Origin: CAZOWL01 sp964583605
Lineage (GTDB): Bacteria > Pseudomonadota > Gammaproteobacteria > Chromatiales > Chromatiaceae
Assembly: GCA_964583605.1 (NCBI GenBank)
Contig: CAZOWL010000001.1
Coordinates: 1-64,000 of the forward strand
Reading direction: 5' to 3'
Length of the DNA: 64,000 nucleotides
Shown here: positions 47,193 to 56,323 of the stretch, one piece after another
Position numbering within the stretch: position 1 is the stretch's first letter
Layout of the letters: every line of letters begins with the position of its first letter
The notes under the pieces: model-generated
Told to the model about the DNA's origin: nothing
The model's database searches: none
Seen by the model: the letters and a program-made list of their open reading frames with translations, nothing else
Translations under genes and position numbers: made by a program

Positions 47193-47846
47193 CTACTCAA
47201 GCCCTCGGATGGCCTCGGCGATATCGCGGCTGAGGCGCTCGATGGCACGGCTGTGGGCGGCAACCAGCGCCTCGTGCGTTGGCTGCGCGGGCGCCTCTCT
47301 GGCGATCGTGCGACCGGCACGCGACCGGCCCTCCGCGGCTCGACGGACGGTCCAAAACGCATCGACGGTTGCAGACTGCCCCAACACCGACTCGAGCCGT
47401 TGCACCTCGATCGCAACCTGATACCTGGCGTCGGCATCAAGCGCGCGCTGCGCAAGGGTGACATGGCCGGTACCCAGCAACCCGCTGAGGTTCTCGGCGA
47501 CGGCGCGCGCGATCTCGTCCTGCACCGGTGAGGCCCAGCGGTGGAACTCTTCGAGGCGGACTTGATTCGGGCCCGTCGTCACGACGATCTCGGGACGATC
47601 GACTGCCGCCGGGACCACCACCGGCCCCACCGCCACGGACAGCTGCGAGGACCTCGCGGTCTGCGGAGAGACGGCGCTCAGCGTGTAGAAGTTGGCATCC
47701 GGGGTCGAGGCGCAGCCCGTGACGAGCATCAGGACCAGGCTGGCGATGAGGGGGTATGGCCTGCCGACTTTGTGCCCCGTATGCGAACGCGGCGCATTGG
47801 GACAATCAGAAACGACGAAACACGCGAAAGGCCCGGAACTTAACAT
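47193..47846 (-). CDS. pqiC: PqiC-like outer-membrane lipoprotein
   Basis: A 217-residue lipoprotein of the ABC-type transport auxiliary family (PF03886). The lipobox is LVTGC near residue 45, then ASTPDANFYTLSA. The domain holds VDRPEIVVTTGPNQV, WASPVQDEIARAVAENLSGL and AFWTVRR typical of PqiC/YmbA. It would sit in the outer membrane and dock the PqiB needle. The available ATG at 47846 lies inside the end of a dispersed repeat and gives an unusually long leader before the lipobox. The native start was probably lost when the repeat entered between pqiB and pqiC. Whether it is still expressed is uncertain. Confidence 0.8.
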   Translation of the reverse strand: MLSSGPFACFVVSDCPNAPRSHTGHKVGRPYPLIASLVLMLVTGCASTPDANFYTLSAVSPQTARSSQLSVAVGPVVVPAAVDRPEIVVTTGPNQVRLEEFHRWASPVQDEIARAVAENLSGLLGTGHVTLAQRALDADARYQVAIEVQRLESVLGQSATVDAFWTVRRAAEGRSRAGRTIAREAPAQPTHEALVAAHSRAIERLSRDIAEAIRGLE

Positions 47847-47965
47847 GAAATTCGCGGAGCACGTTCGCCCCCTCGCCCTCTGGGAGAGGGTTGGGGTGAG
47901 GGAACGATCAGGGGCGAGGCGACATTTCATGGTCCGGGGCGGGTCGGCTCGCCCCATGATCGTTA
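47841..47965 (-). repeat. Dispersed 125-bp repeat between pqiB and pqiC
   Basis: Reverse-orientation copy with both hairpins, starting TAACATGAAATTCGCGGAGC and ending CATGATCGTTA. It provides the candidate ATG of pqiC on one side and the ATG of the nuclease-fragment frame on the other. Confidence 0.9.
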
Positions 47966-48087
47966 GACCCATAAAAATCCTGTTCAAGGAGCAGAGCTTT
48001 CGAATCATTGGTGCGTGTTTCGAGGTCTACAAAGAGAAAGGCTATGGCTTCCTCGAAGCAGTGTATCAGGAGTGTCTGGCCAGGGAA
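47958..48087 (+). pseudogene. GxxExxY-family gene fragment
   Basis: A short frame reads LFKEQSFRIIGACFEVYKEK and GYGFLEAVYQECLAREL, the N-terminal third of a GxxExxY (PD-(D/E)xK-like) protein. It then runs into antisense pqiB sequence. Its ATG comes from the end of the adjacent repeat. It is a fragment inserted with the repeat between pqiB and pqiC. Confidence 0.6.
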
Positions 48088-49764
48088 CTAGCGTCGTGCC
48101 CCTCCTTTGCCCCGCAGCAAGGCCTCGGGGTGACGTTCGAGATAATCGCTCAGCACGCGCAGCGACCGTGCAGCGCCCGACACCTCACTCAGTGTGTTGC
48201 GCAGCTCGAGCTGCCCCGGGGCATTCTCACCGACGAGGGTCGCACTCGTATCGTTGAGCATATCCTCGGCGGCCGCCAATGCCTTGCGCAGCTCGGCAAT
48301 GGCCGACTTCAGCTCTGGCGTCAGTCCCTCGCTCACCTGCACGACCGCGCGATCGACATCCTTTAGCGTCTGGTCCAGCGTGCTCAGCGTCTCCACGACC
48401 GAGCCCACGACTTCCTCGAGGGGCAATTGCTCGACCTTGGCTAGGATCTTCGTGATCTTCGCCTCGACATCAGGGAGCGTGCTCGCCACCAGCGGCAGCA
48501 CCGGCATCTCCTCACTCCAGTCGATCTCCACCTCGGCCGCATCCGGGAAGAAGTCGAAGGCAACATAAAGCTGACCGGTCAGCAGATTGCCACTGCGAAG
48601 CTGGGCGCGCAGGCCACCCTCTTCAATCATTTGCTGGAGGAAGGACCGACTCGCTGGTCCGCTATGCACAATCGCCTCGCCGGCCGCGGCCTGGCGATCG
48701 CGGAGCCGCGCGACGATTCTCTCTGGACGCGCGACCAGCTCGATGCGGCCGCGCAAGCTACCGGTCGCTGGATCGATATCGAGGCCAACGTCGGTCACCT
48801 CACCGGCCGGGAGGCCAAGGAGTGTGACGGGTGCGCCAACCGACAATCCACGCAGCGAGTTATCGCTGTAGAGCACGAAACGGCGCGCGATCGACTCCGG
48901 CTGCTTCATCGCGATCGCACGGTTCGCGTGAAGCGCGAAGGTTGTATCGGCGGCTGCGGCGTCTCCCGCCTCCGCGAACGACGGGGTATCAAAGGCGATA
49001 CCGCCGATCAGCACCGCCAGCAGGGACTGCGTGCGCACATCGATGCCGTCGGCGCCCATCGACACATCGAGACCACTGGCCTCCCAGAAGCGCGTCTCGC
49101 GGCGGACAAATCGATCGTAAGGCGCACGGACAAAGACCCTGATCTGCACTGTCTCCCCGTCAGGCGCCAGCTCATAGGCAGTCACCTGCCCGGCCTGAAC
49201 GCGCCGGTAATAGAGCGGCGAGCCGATCCCTAGCGAGCCGAGGGTGTCGGCGGTGACGAGAAAGTGACGCCCGGGCTCATCGGTCAAGATCACGGGCGCG
49301 GTTCTGAGCCCCGTGAACTCGCGTTGCGGTTTAGTCGTCGAGCCGGGCTCGAAGCCGATGTAGTTACCCGAGATGAGGGTCCCCAGGCCCGACACACCGC
49401 TCAGCGTAATGCGCGGCTCGACCACCCAGAATTTCGCGTCCTCGACCATGAGACGCTCGGCATGCTTGTCGATCTTCGCCTCGACGATGACCGAAGTGAA
49501 ATCCTCGGACAGCCGCACCGCGGTGACCTGACCGATATTCACGTCCTTGTAGCGCACATAGGTCTTACCCTCCTCGACGCCGGCGGCGGATGTGAAGACG
49601 ATGCGAATCGTTGGGCCCTCGCTCAGGACCCGCTCGACGGCGATCCCGATCGCGATGACCGCCGCAATCAGCGGGATGATCCAGACGGCCGAGATCCCTT
49701 TGCGCTGCGGCGGGACAACCGTCGCTTGGGGCAGGTCGGTCGGCAAAGCGTCGCGCTCAGTCAC
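48088..49764 (-). CDS. pqiB: PqiB-like MCE-domain protein
   Basis: A 558-residue inner-membrane-anchored periplasmic protein. One N-terminal membrane helix (about 27-47, AVWIIPLIAAVIAIGIAVER) is followed by three MCE/MlaD domains. The first starts near IRIVFTSAAGVEEGKTYVRYKD, and the others near VTADTLGSLGIGSPLYYRRV and FVLYSDNSLRGLSVGAPVTL. A long C-terminal helix follows (about 430-550). MCE rings stack into a tube for lipid passage between membranes, in the PqiABC system. It overlaps the second PqiA-like gene by 8 bases. The stop is followed at once by a foreign fragment and repeat before pqiC. Confidence 0.93.
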   Translation of the reverse strand: MTERDALPTDLPQATVVPPQRKGISAVWIIPLIAAVIAIGIAVERVLSEGPTIRIVFTSAAGVEEGKTYVRYKDVNIGQVTAVRLSEDFTSVIVEAKIDKHAERLMVEDAKFWVVEPRITLSGVSGLGTLISGNYIGFEPGSTTKPQREFTGLRTAPVILTDEPGRHFLVTADTLGSLGIGSPLYYRRVQAGQVTAYELAPDGETVQIRVFVRAPYDRFVRRETRFWEASGLDVSMGADGIDVRTQSLLAVLIGGIAFDTPSFAEAGDAAAADTTFALHANRAIAMKQPESIARRFVLYSDNSLRGLSVGAPVTLLGLPAGEVTDVGLDIDPATGSLRGRIELVARPERIVARLRDRQAAAGEAIVHSGPASRSFLQQMIEEGGLRAQLRSGNLLTGQLYVAFDFFPDAAEVEIDWSEEMPVLPLVASTLPDVEAKITKILAKVEQLPLEEVVGSVVETLSTLDQTLKDVDRAVVQVSEGLTPELKSAIAELRKALAAAEDMLNDTSATLVGENAPGQLELRNTLSEVSGAARSLRVLSDYLERHPEALLRGKGGARR

Positions 49765-50398
49765 TGGCGGTTTCCTCGGGTCTCGCTGGATCCCAGATCA
49801 GACGCGGATCGAAGCTCTCCCCCGCGATCATCGTCAGCACGACGACCGCGGCGAAGAACAGCACCCCCGCACCAGGCTTGACCGACATCAGCGGCTCGAG
49901 CTGCACGAGCGCCACGGTGAAGGTCGCGACGAACACATCGAGCATCGACCAGCGGCCTATGAGTCGCACGGTGCGGTGCATGCGTGAGCGCGCCTTGTTG
50001 CTCCGCACCGAGCCGCGCTGCACCGATGTGAGCAGATAGCCCAGTGCGATGAGCTTTCCGAGCGGCACCATCACGCTGGCGATCAACACGACAAGGGCGA
50101 GCGGCCACGACCCGGAACTGTAGAGAAATACGACCCCGCCCATGATGGTGTCGGCCTCCGTCGAGCCGAGTGTCGAGGTGGCCATCACCGGCAGGAGATT
50201 CGCCGGCAGATAACAGATGCCCGCCGCGACGACGAGGGCCCAGGTGCGTTGGATCGATTGATGGCGGCGCCACGCGAGCGCCGCACCGCAGCGCGGGCAA
50301 TGACCCAGCTCGACACTACTCGCCGGTCGGGCAAGCAGGCCGCAGGTCTCGCAGGAAACGAGCCCGACCTGCGCGGCGCTGACCCCGGCGACCGTCAT
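49757..50398 (-). CDS. pqiA: PqiA-like inner-membrane protein, second half-unit
   Basis: A 213-residue membrane protein. An N-terminal zinc-ribbon-like part has CETCGLLA and CPRCGAAL, followed by four predicted membrane helices (LVVAAGICYLPANLLPVM, FLYSSGSWPLALVVLIASVM and two more). It corresponds to one PqiA domain, whereas E. coli PqiA carries two in one protein. It overlaps the upstream half-unit gene by 4 bases (ATGA) and pqiB by 8. It feeds or powers PqiB; mechanism unresolved. Confidence 0.9.
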   Translation of the reverse strand: MTVAGVSAAQVGLVSCETCGLLARPASSVELGHCPRCGAALAWRRHQSIQRTWALVVAAGICYLPANLLPVMATSTLGSTEADTIMGGVVFLYSSGSWPLALVVLIASVMVPLGKLIALGYLLTSVQRGSVRSNKARSRMHRTVRLIGRWSMLDVFVATFTVALVQLEPLMSVKPGAGVLFFAAVVVLTMIAGESFDPRLIWDPARPEETASD

Positions 50399-51108
50399 AA
50401 CCTACCCTCCGCTGCCGGTGCCGGCGAGCCTGGTGTTGGCTGGTCCTCACCGTCCACCCAGCGGATTCGACGCCAGATCTCGTCGGCGTCGAAGCTGACG
50501 ATGATCGCCGGGAAGAGCAGCACCAGCGCGCCGACCGCGTAGATCCCGATGCCCGCCTCGACGCGGGCCAGCTCTGCGATCTTGATCAGCGCGACCAGGA
50601 TGCCGATCAGCATCACTTCGATCATCGACCAGGCGCGCATCTCATCGGCCCATCGCAGCATCCGGCCGACCCAGCACGGAGCGGGCGGCCGACGCGCCGC
50701 GACTAAGAGAACGAGCAGGAAGAGGACATAGCCGATCGGCGCGAGCACAGCGCAGCCGAGCACGATGACCGCGGTCAGCGGCTCGCCCTCAATCCACATC
50801 TGATACGCGCCGCCGATGATGGTCGTGCTGGCGGAACGGCCGACCGCGGACAGCTCCATCAGGGGAGCGGTGTTCGCGACGAGGAGCAGGATCAGCGCGG
50901 TGAGCGTGAGCGCCAGCGGGCGATCGATCGGGTCGGTGGGCCGCGCCGCGACCACTTGGCCACACCGCGCGCAGTACGCCTTGCCGCCCCTCGGGAGCTC
51001 GGGGACGCACTGCAGCAGATCGCAACCGGTGCAAGAGAGCCTGCGCGTTGGCATCAGTGAGCGAGGATGAATCGTGCGCTTGATCGGCTCAAGCTTGGCA
51101 ACAGGCAC
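50395..51108 (-). CDS. pqiA: PqiA-like inner-membrane protein, first half-unit
   Basis: A 237-residue membrane protein with an N-terminal zinc ribbon (CTGCDLLQ and CARCGQVV) and about four membrane helices (LALTLTALILLLVANTAPLM, GYVLFLLVLLVAARRP and others). It is the other PqiA domain. The GTG at 51108 or ATG at 51054 (MPTRRL) could be the start; I could not decide. It lies 36 bases or more after the AsmA-like gene in the same operon. Confidence 0.88.
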   Translation of the reverse strand: MPVAKLEPIKRTIHPRSLMPTRRLSCTGCDLLQCVPELPRGGKAYCARCGQVVAARPTDPIDRPLALTLTALILLLVANTAPLMELSAVGRSASTTIIGGAYQMWIEGEPLTAVIVLGCAVLAPIGYVLFLLVLLVAARRPPAPCWVGRMLRWADEMRAWSMIEVMLIGILVALIKIAELARVEAGIGIYAVGALVLLFPAIIVSFDADEIWRRIRWVDGEDQPTPGSPAPAAEGRL

Positions 51109-51144
51109 CGCCGTTCTCGGCCCATCCAGCTCAACGCGTTGCGC

Positions 51145-54132
51145 TCAGAAATCACCATCGAGGAAGACATCTTCGGAGTCTGCATCTCCTTCTAAATCGC
51201 TTTCGTCCGGCGTGCCAGCTACGCCGACGACCTCGGACGGGCCGCTGTCGGATAGGTCGACATCATAGGCGGCGTTGCGCATGCTGGCGACCGTCTCCGC
51301 GCTCGCTGGGCCCTGAGCGCTCAGCCGGAGTGCTGTCTCGCCGGGGACATAGGCGTCGAACTTCTCCCAGGCGTCGACCAAATGGAAGGCCCGCTGGTCG
51401 TTGTGCAGCTCCAGCGCCCCGGTTAGATTCTGGTAGCGCACGAGCAGCATCGCCTCGCGCCCGGCCGGGCTGGCGCGGCCCTTTGCGTGGACGCCAATCT
51501 CCGCGGCGCTGAGCATCGCATCCTGAATGACCGCCTCCTCCCCGTCCATCGTTAGCACGAGGTGCCCTGCTAGGTCCTCGACGGTGAGGAGACTCCCGAT
51601 CCAGTCGTGCTTGCCGCGCAGGTTGTCGAGCATGGCGACGAAGGGCCGGGCGTCTTTGGCTGTGATGTCGGCCTTCAGGTCCAGCTCCATCGGCTTTTGC
51701 CAAACCACTTGCCCGTCTTCCAGCTGAATGCGCGCACGCCAATCCTCGTCGCTCGTCGAGGTCGTCGGCCCCGCGACGCGAAACCCGTCGAGCACCAATG
51801 ATGAGCCGGTGATATCGAAGCGCAAATCCTCGGCTGAGCCGTCGCGCAGCAGCAGCTCGATGCGCAGGTTGCCGGCAAGCTCCTCGTCGGCAACCGCCAC
51901 ACGAACGCCCTCGGCCGTCAGCAGCAGCTCGCCGCCGGCGCGATCGGATGCCACCTCGAGGTCGCCGACCAGGCTCGCCTCCCCGCCGAGGAAAGAGACC
52001 GGGCCCTGCGGCGGCAGGTAGGGATTGTAGGTGCTCATATCTCGAACACGCGCCGAGTGGATCGCCAGCGTCAGCTCGGCGTTGGCGGCGGCGTCTGCCG
52101 CGGCCTCCGCGAACGGGTCGCGGACCAGGATCTCGGCGTCCATGCGCACCTCGCCGACGCTGGGCTCGTCCTCGTCACGGCGATGCAGGCGGCCATCCTC
52201 GAAGGCGATCGCCAGGCGCGCCCGCGGCCGCTCATCGCTCCCCTCCAGCGTCACGGATGCCGAGCCCGTCCCGTCGATCTGATGCTGGAGCAACGTCACC
52301 GACAGGGCCTCGCGCGGGATGCGGAGCACTGAGCCGGCGGCCGGCGCGCCATCGATCAGCGCGATGTTGGCGTCGAGCTCGCTGGTCCCCTGCAGCCGCA
52401 GCCCCATCGGGCGACCCAGCAGCTCGGCGATCCAGTCGAGCTGCGATACCGTCAACACGCTCGATACCCCGCCAGCAGCGGTGGCCAGCAGCGCCCCGAA
52501 GCCATGATCCGAGAGGATCTCTACGATAGCGGGGATCGCGCCGTCCTCGGCCTGCTCCGGCGAGAGCGGAACGGTCAGGTCGGCCTGGTTGACCTGAAAC
52601 CGCGCCGACCAGGCCCGGGCCGTGCCGTCGTCCTCAGCTGCTAACGCAACCTGTGCGTCCTCGAGCTGAAACAGGGTGCCGGCCATATCCAGCGTGGCGG
52701 AGTCGTGGCCAAGGCCGCGGCTCACCACCGACGCACGCAGCTGCAACAGCATGTCGCTCGTCGCATGGTCGTCGGCAAGGCGCAGCTCCGCCTCGTCGGA
52801 GGCCAGGTCGAGATCCAACGCGACCGACTCCGGGGTCACCTCGAAGGTGCCACTGAGAGTCCCGGTGCCGCCCAGCAGGGTGAGATCCCAGACCTCGGGG
52901 AAGAGGCGATTGTAGACGGCCAGGTCGTCGACCCGCATCGCTGGGATCGTCAATCTGAACGCCAGGTCGACGTCATCCGCCAGCTCCCGGGCGGTCTGGG
53001 CATCGGAGGTCGTGGTGGGATCCTTCTCGGCGGCATGGAGCTGCGCCGTCAGCCCGCGACCCTCGAAGAGCGCTGGGGGCGCGTCCGCTGTTGCCCGCTC
53101 CGCCGATTCGAGCTCGGCCCGCACCTGATCGAAGCGCACGAGCAGATCGGCCTGGGCCTCGTCGTCGGGATCGACGCGCACTTCAACGGCGCCGTCGCCA
53201 CCGAAGCGATAGGCACCCATCCGCATCGCCAGCTCATGGGCCTCGATGAAGAGATCAGTGCCGGCGAGCAGCTCACCCCCGGACAAGACCGCCCGCCCCC
53301 GGAGTCGACCCTGACCATGCAGCTCGAGGGCCCGCAGGTGCGGCATCAGCCAGGCCAGGAAGTCCAGGTCCTGCACAGGCAGGTCGATCTCAGCATCGAG
53401 CTCCGGTATGCGCATGAGCTCAAGCCCCTGGGTCTCGGAGATCCTGAAGGGTGGGATCTCGATCTCGCCCCTGACCGAGGCCGCGTCGGTCACCGGCTCG
53501 GCAGGTCCGACCGTCAGCGAGGCCAGAGCCAGGTCGAGTGCCCCCCCCGACACCGACAGCCGGCCCGCCTCGGTGTCCATGCGGAAGCTCCCACGCACCT
53601 CGCCGGACAGGCTGCCGCGGACGTGAGAGACCCAGAATTCATGCTTACCGCTGACGTGCAGATCGTCGATCTCCAGCGTCAGCGTGCCGCCGGGATCCTC
53701 CTGGACCGGCTCGGCCGGGTCGTTAGGATCGCGGTTGCGAATGATCGGGAAGTATCCGGCGATCTCGCCGAGCTCCTCGCCGACCCTCGGCCGTGGGCGC
53801 AGGCGTAGATCGATATCCCACAGATCCAGGTCATGCACACGGATCTCACCACTCAGCAGAGGGAGTAGCGAGACCGAGGCCGCCGCACGGGTGGCGTCCA
53901 CCTGCCACTGCTCGGTCGGCGTCTCGCCATCCGCCGCCAAGCCAGTAAGCTCGACACGTAACGGGTACAGGCTCCATGCCCTGTCCCAAGTCACCGAGAA
54001 CTGTTCCGGCTGCATACCGTTCAAGACATCGCGGGTGGCGGGGAGATTCAGCGCGACGTTCACCGCAACCAGGTAGAGGGAGGCCAGGATCAGCAAGGAG
54101 GCGAGAAGCCTCTTGAGCAACATCTTCGTCAT
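51145..54132 (-). CDS. AsmA-like periplasmic bridge protein
   Basis: A 995-residue protein. One N-terminal membrane helix (LLASLLILASLYLVAVNVAL) is followed by a long, almost all-beta periplasmic region of amphipathic strands in the AsmA/YhdP/TamB style (LYPLRVELTGLAADG, GEIRVHDLDLWDIDLRLRP, ELHGQGRLRGRAVLSGG). Such proteins form grooves that carry phospholipids across the periplasm. Position at the head of the PqiA-PqiA-PqiB operon supports a lipid-transport role here. It is longer than AsmA (617 residues) and near YhdP/TamB size. The C-terminal 90 residues are acidic. The ATG at 54132 follows GGAGATCC. Confidence 0.8.
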   Translation of the reverse strand: MTKMLLKRLLASLLILASLYLVAVNVALNLPATRDVLNGMQPEQFSVTWDRAWSLYPLRVELTGLAADGETPTEQWQVDATRAAASVSLLPLLSGEIRVHDLDLWDIDLRLRPRPRVGEELGEIAGYFPIIRNRDPNDPAEPVQEDPGGTLTLEIDDLHVSGKHEFWVSHVRGSLSGEVRGSFRMDTEAGRLSVSGGALDLALASLTVGPAEPVTDAASVRGEIEIPPFRISETQGLELMRIPELDAEIDLPVQDLDFLAWLMPHLRALELHGQGRLRGRAVLSGGELLAGTDLFIEAHELAMRMGAYRFGGDGAVEVRVDPDDEAQADLLVRFDQVRAELESAERATADAPPALFEGRGLTAQLHAAEKDPTTTSDAQTARELADDVDLAFRLTIPAMRVDDLAVYNRLFPEVWDLTLLGGTGTLSGTFEVTPESVALDLDLASDEAELRLADDHATSDMLLQLRASVVSRGLGHDSATLDMAGTLFQLEDAQVALAAEDDGTARAWSARFQVNQADLTVPLSPEQAEDGAIPAIVEILSDHGFGALLATAAGGVSSVLTVSQLDWIAELLGRPMGLRLQGTSELDANIALIDGAPAAGSVLRIPREALSVTLLQHQIDGTGSASVTLEGSDERPRARLAIAFEDGRLHRRDEDEPSVGEVRMDAEILVRDPFAEAAADAAANAELTLAIHSARVRDMSTYNPYLPPQGPVSFLGGEASLVGDLEVASDRAGGELLLTAEGVRVAVADEELAGNLRIELLLRDGSAEDLRFDITGSSLVLDGFRVAGPTTSTSDEDWRARIQLEDGQVVWQKPMELDLKADITAKDARPFVAMLDNLRGKHDWIGSLLTVEDLAGHLVLTMDGEEAVIQDAMLSAAEIGVHAKGRASPAGREAMLLVRYQNLTGALELHNDQRAFHLVDAWEKFDAYVPGETALRLSAQGPASAETVASMRNAAYDVDLSDSGPSEVVGVAGTPDESDLEGDADSEDVFLDGDF

Positions 54133-54548
54133 CTAGGATCTCCGTCGAGCATCTGACCGAAAGCACGCCGACCTCGTTTCACCAGCATCGGATCGCCGTC
54201 CCCGCGCGAGATAGAGAACAACGATCGGCGTGATTCAATCAGACAGTTTTGCCGATGCAGAACCCATCACCATACTAAGAGCAAGAACCTTAACCGGCTG
54301 TCGCGATGAGCGCATCAGTATTAGCAGGACATAAGCTTGGGGCTGCTAAATATCTTTACCGGCTTTGACTTGGCGGCAGTGCTCGCCGTTTGGGGCCCAC
54401 TGGTGCCAGCCGCAGCCACCCTGATCATAGTTGCCTGCGCCTGATATCTTCTGACAGAGGGTGACGGCCAAGACTACAGTTACATTGTCTGGTTCGAGCC
54501 TTTGTACAAACCGGGCATGAAGCCCCGCTAAACCTAGAGAGGTCCGCT
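54133..54548. other. Divergent region, AsmA-like operon / dps
   Basis: About 410 bases, AT-richer than its flanks. Promoters for both operons are expected. I did not recognise an OxyR or Fur-type box. A short TTG frame (54337-54444) is noted separately. Confidence 0.4.
54337..54444 (+). CDS. Possible 35-residue membrane peptide
   Basis: A TTG-started frame gives a hydrophobic peptide, NIFTGFDLAAVLAVWGPLVP followed by AAATLIIVACA and a stop. No ribosome site is evident. It may be a small transmembrane peptide or a gene remnant. Confidence 0.2.
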   Translation: MGLLNIFTGFDLAAVLAVWGPLVPAAATLIIVACA

Positions 54549-55034
54549 ATGAACGCCTACACCCAGATCGACATCGGCATCCCCACGGAGCAACGTCAAG
54601 CCATCGCCGAGGGCCTGAGTCGCCTTTTGGCCGACACCTATACCCTCTATCTCAAGACCCACAACTTCCATTGGAACGTGGAAGGGCCGATGTTCAACAC
54701 GCTCCACCTCATGTTCGAGACCCAGTACACGGAGCTGGCCCAGGCGGTCGACTTGATCGCCGAGCGTATCCGTGCGCTTGGCTTCCGAGCGCCCGGTTCC
54801 TACAGGGAATACGCTGAGCTGGCGACGGTGACGGACGCGGAGGGCAAGCCCGCTGCCGAGGAGATGATCGCCGAGCTCGCGAAGGGACAAGAGATCGTGG
54901 TCCGCACGGCCCGCGAGGTCTTTCCGGTGGTCGACGAGGCACATGACGAGCCCACGGCGGATCTCCTCACCCAGCGCATGCAGGTGCATGAGAAGACCGC
55001 CTGGATGCTGCGCGCGATGCTCGCTGGCCAGTGA
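54549..55034 (+). CDS. dps: Dps-family ferritin-like DNA-protection protein
   Basis: A 161-residue protein. The ferroxidase helix carries TLYLKTHNFHWNVEGPMF, with the conserved His, Asp-equivalent and Glu of the inter-subunit iron site further on in LMFETQYTELAQAVDLIAER. It stores iron as a dodecamer and protects DNA from peroxide and starvation. The ATG has AGAGAGG 7 bases upstream. A hairpin follows the gene. Confidence 0.95.
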   Translation: MNAYTQIDIGIPTEQRQAIAEGLSRLLADTYTLYLKTHNFHWNVEGPMFNTLHLMFETQYTELAQAVDLIAERIRALGFRAPGSYREYAELATVTDAEGKPAAEEMIAELAKGQEIVVRTAREVFPVVDEAHDEPTADLLTQRMQVHEKTAWMLRAMLAGQ

Positions 55035-55054
55035 TCGCTGTCGTAGGTTAAGTC

Positions 55055-55090
55055 GCGGAGAGGCCGGTGCGTCATCCCCGGCCGCTCCGC
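55055..55090 (+). terminator. Hairpin after dps
   Basis: GCGGAGAGGCCGG pairs with CCGGCCGCTCCGC in two blocks (GCGGAG/CTCCGC, GGCCGG/CCGGCC), about 10-base loop. No T-run follows. Probable dps terminator. Confidence 0.5.
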
Positions 55091-55460
55091 AAAGGGCCGT
55101 CAAACCGACGTTCGCTCGCCCCAGGACGTGGTCGGACATCGCCAGCCGTTCATGGCGCCGCCGATCAGCCGCCCTCAGGAACACGTTAAGAACAAGTTGA
55201 GCAAACGGACCGCCAGGGTCAGCCGGAGAGTCGGCCGGAGGGTCGACCTCCAGGTCGACCAGTCTTCGAAAGGAGGCATGCCGGTCTATCGCGCGCACCG
55301 ATCCTCAGCCTTGCCCAATTGATCTAGTCGCCCCAGAGGGCGACTCCCCGGCTCCGCCAGCCGGCGGCCAACCGGTGATGGTCGAGCCGTTGCCAGGGGC
55401 TCGCCAGCGAGATGATCCTGCAAGGCGGCAAAGCCATCCACCCGTTTCGTCCGGAAGGCA
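55091..55460. other. Intergenic stretch after dps
   Basis: About 370 bases. It includes a short simple-repeat zone near 55205-55262 (variations on CCGGAGGGTCGACC). No gene was recognised. Confidence 0.4.
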
Positions 55461-56003
55461 CTATTGGAACGGCATCCAATTGAACGGCATCATCCAGTGC
55501 ATATCGCGCGTCATACTTCCCGTGTCCCCTGACATCTTCTGCACAGCCGGGGTCATCGTGGACATGACGCCTACGGATCGCGACATCGCGTCGACGTTCG
55601 ACGACATCCGATCGACGGCAACGGTCATGCGGCGGACATCCGGTCCCATCGTATCCATCGTGCTCATGACCCGGGACATCGACCCCATGACCGTGCGCAT
55701 GCTGGTCATGTCACCAGCCATGGTCCCCATGTCGCGATGCATCGATGCCATGTAGTCCTTCATCACGTGCATGTCGTTGGACATGGACTCCATATCCTCA
55801 TTCATCAGCTCGATCAGCCGCCAGAGATTGCCTCCGGCAGCAATGAGACCAATCCCTGAAATGATCAGGATGAAGTAGATCCTCAGGCGGTCGCGCCGAC
55901 TGTCCTCAGCGAAAGCCGCGGTCAGGTTACGGACCTCGTGGGCAATGCGCAGCACTGGGTCCTGGGGATCCTGTTCGGGGGTGTCCTGGGGCTTCTCGGC
56001 CAT
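55461..56003 (-). CDS. Methionine-rich coiled-coil membrane protein
   Basis: A 180-residue protein with one membrane helix at about 42-62 (IYFILIISGIGLIAAGGNLW). The 115 residues after it hold an irregular Met-rich repeat, with many copies of [MD]-x-x-M such as MSNDMHVMKDYMASM, VMGSMSRVMSTMDTMG and MTVAVDRMSSNVDAM. This is a long coiled coil on the non-cytoplasmic side, ending in an amphipathic WMPFNWMPF-like tail. AGGAGA 8 bases before the ATG supports the start. The function is unknown; Met-rich faces could bind copper, but that is speculation. Confidence 0.7.
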   Translation of the reverse strand: MAEKPQDTPEQDPQDPVLRIAHEVRNLTAAFAEDSRRDRLRIYFILIISGIGLIAAGGNLWRLIELMNEDMESMSNDMHVMKDYMASMHRDMGTMAGDMTSMRTVMGSMSRVMSTMDTMGPDVRRMTVAVDRMSSNVDAMSRSVGVMSTMTPAVQKMSGDTGSMTRDMHWMMPFNWMPFQ

Positions 56004-56323
56004 CGCTGAATCTCCTGGTCGATTAGGCTTTAGGCGTTCGTCGGCACTGAGCATAGCAAGGCGCGATGCCCATTGGCACATAAATAGTCCGGCCTTCTCG
56101 CGCGTATCGACGCATCGCCGATCAGGCTCGCGTGCCCTTGGCTGCGCCTTGGGAGCCGTCCCTCGGAGGTACCGCTGTCCTGGCACGCGCCGCTGTGCGC
56201 TACACTATTTCCAACCGTGGCACTCGGCTTCTCGCCGCGAGGGGGCAACGGCTAGCCGCATTGCTCCCGCGTCGGACGGCTCGGTCCAGGCTTCTCCGGT
56301 TTCCACCAACGAGGCGCGCACAG

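Noticed and set aside
47847..48008. Upstream extension of pqiC
   Set aside because: The extra codons are a translation of the dispersed repeat and the nuclease fragment's antisense strand.
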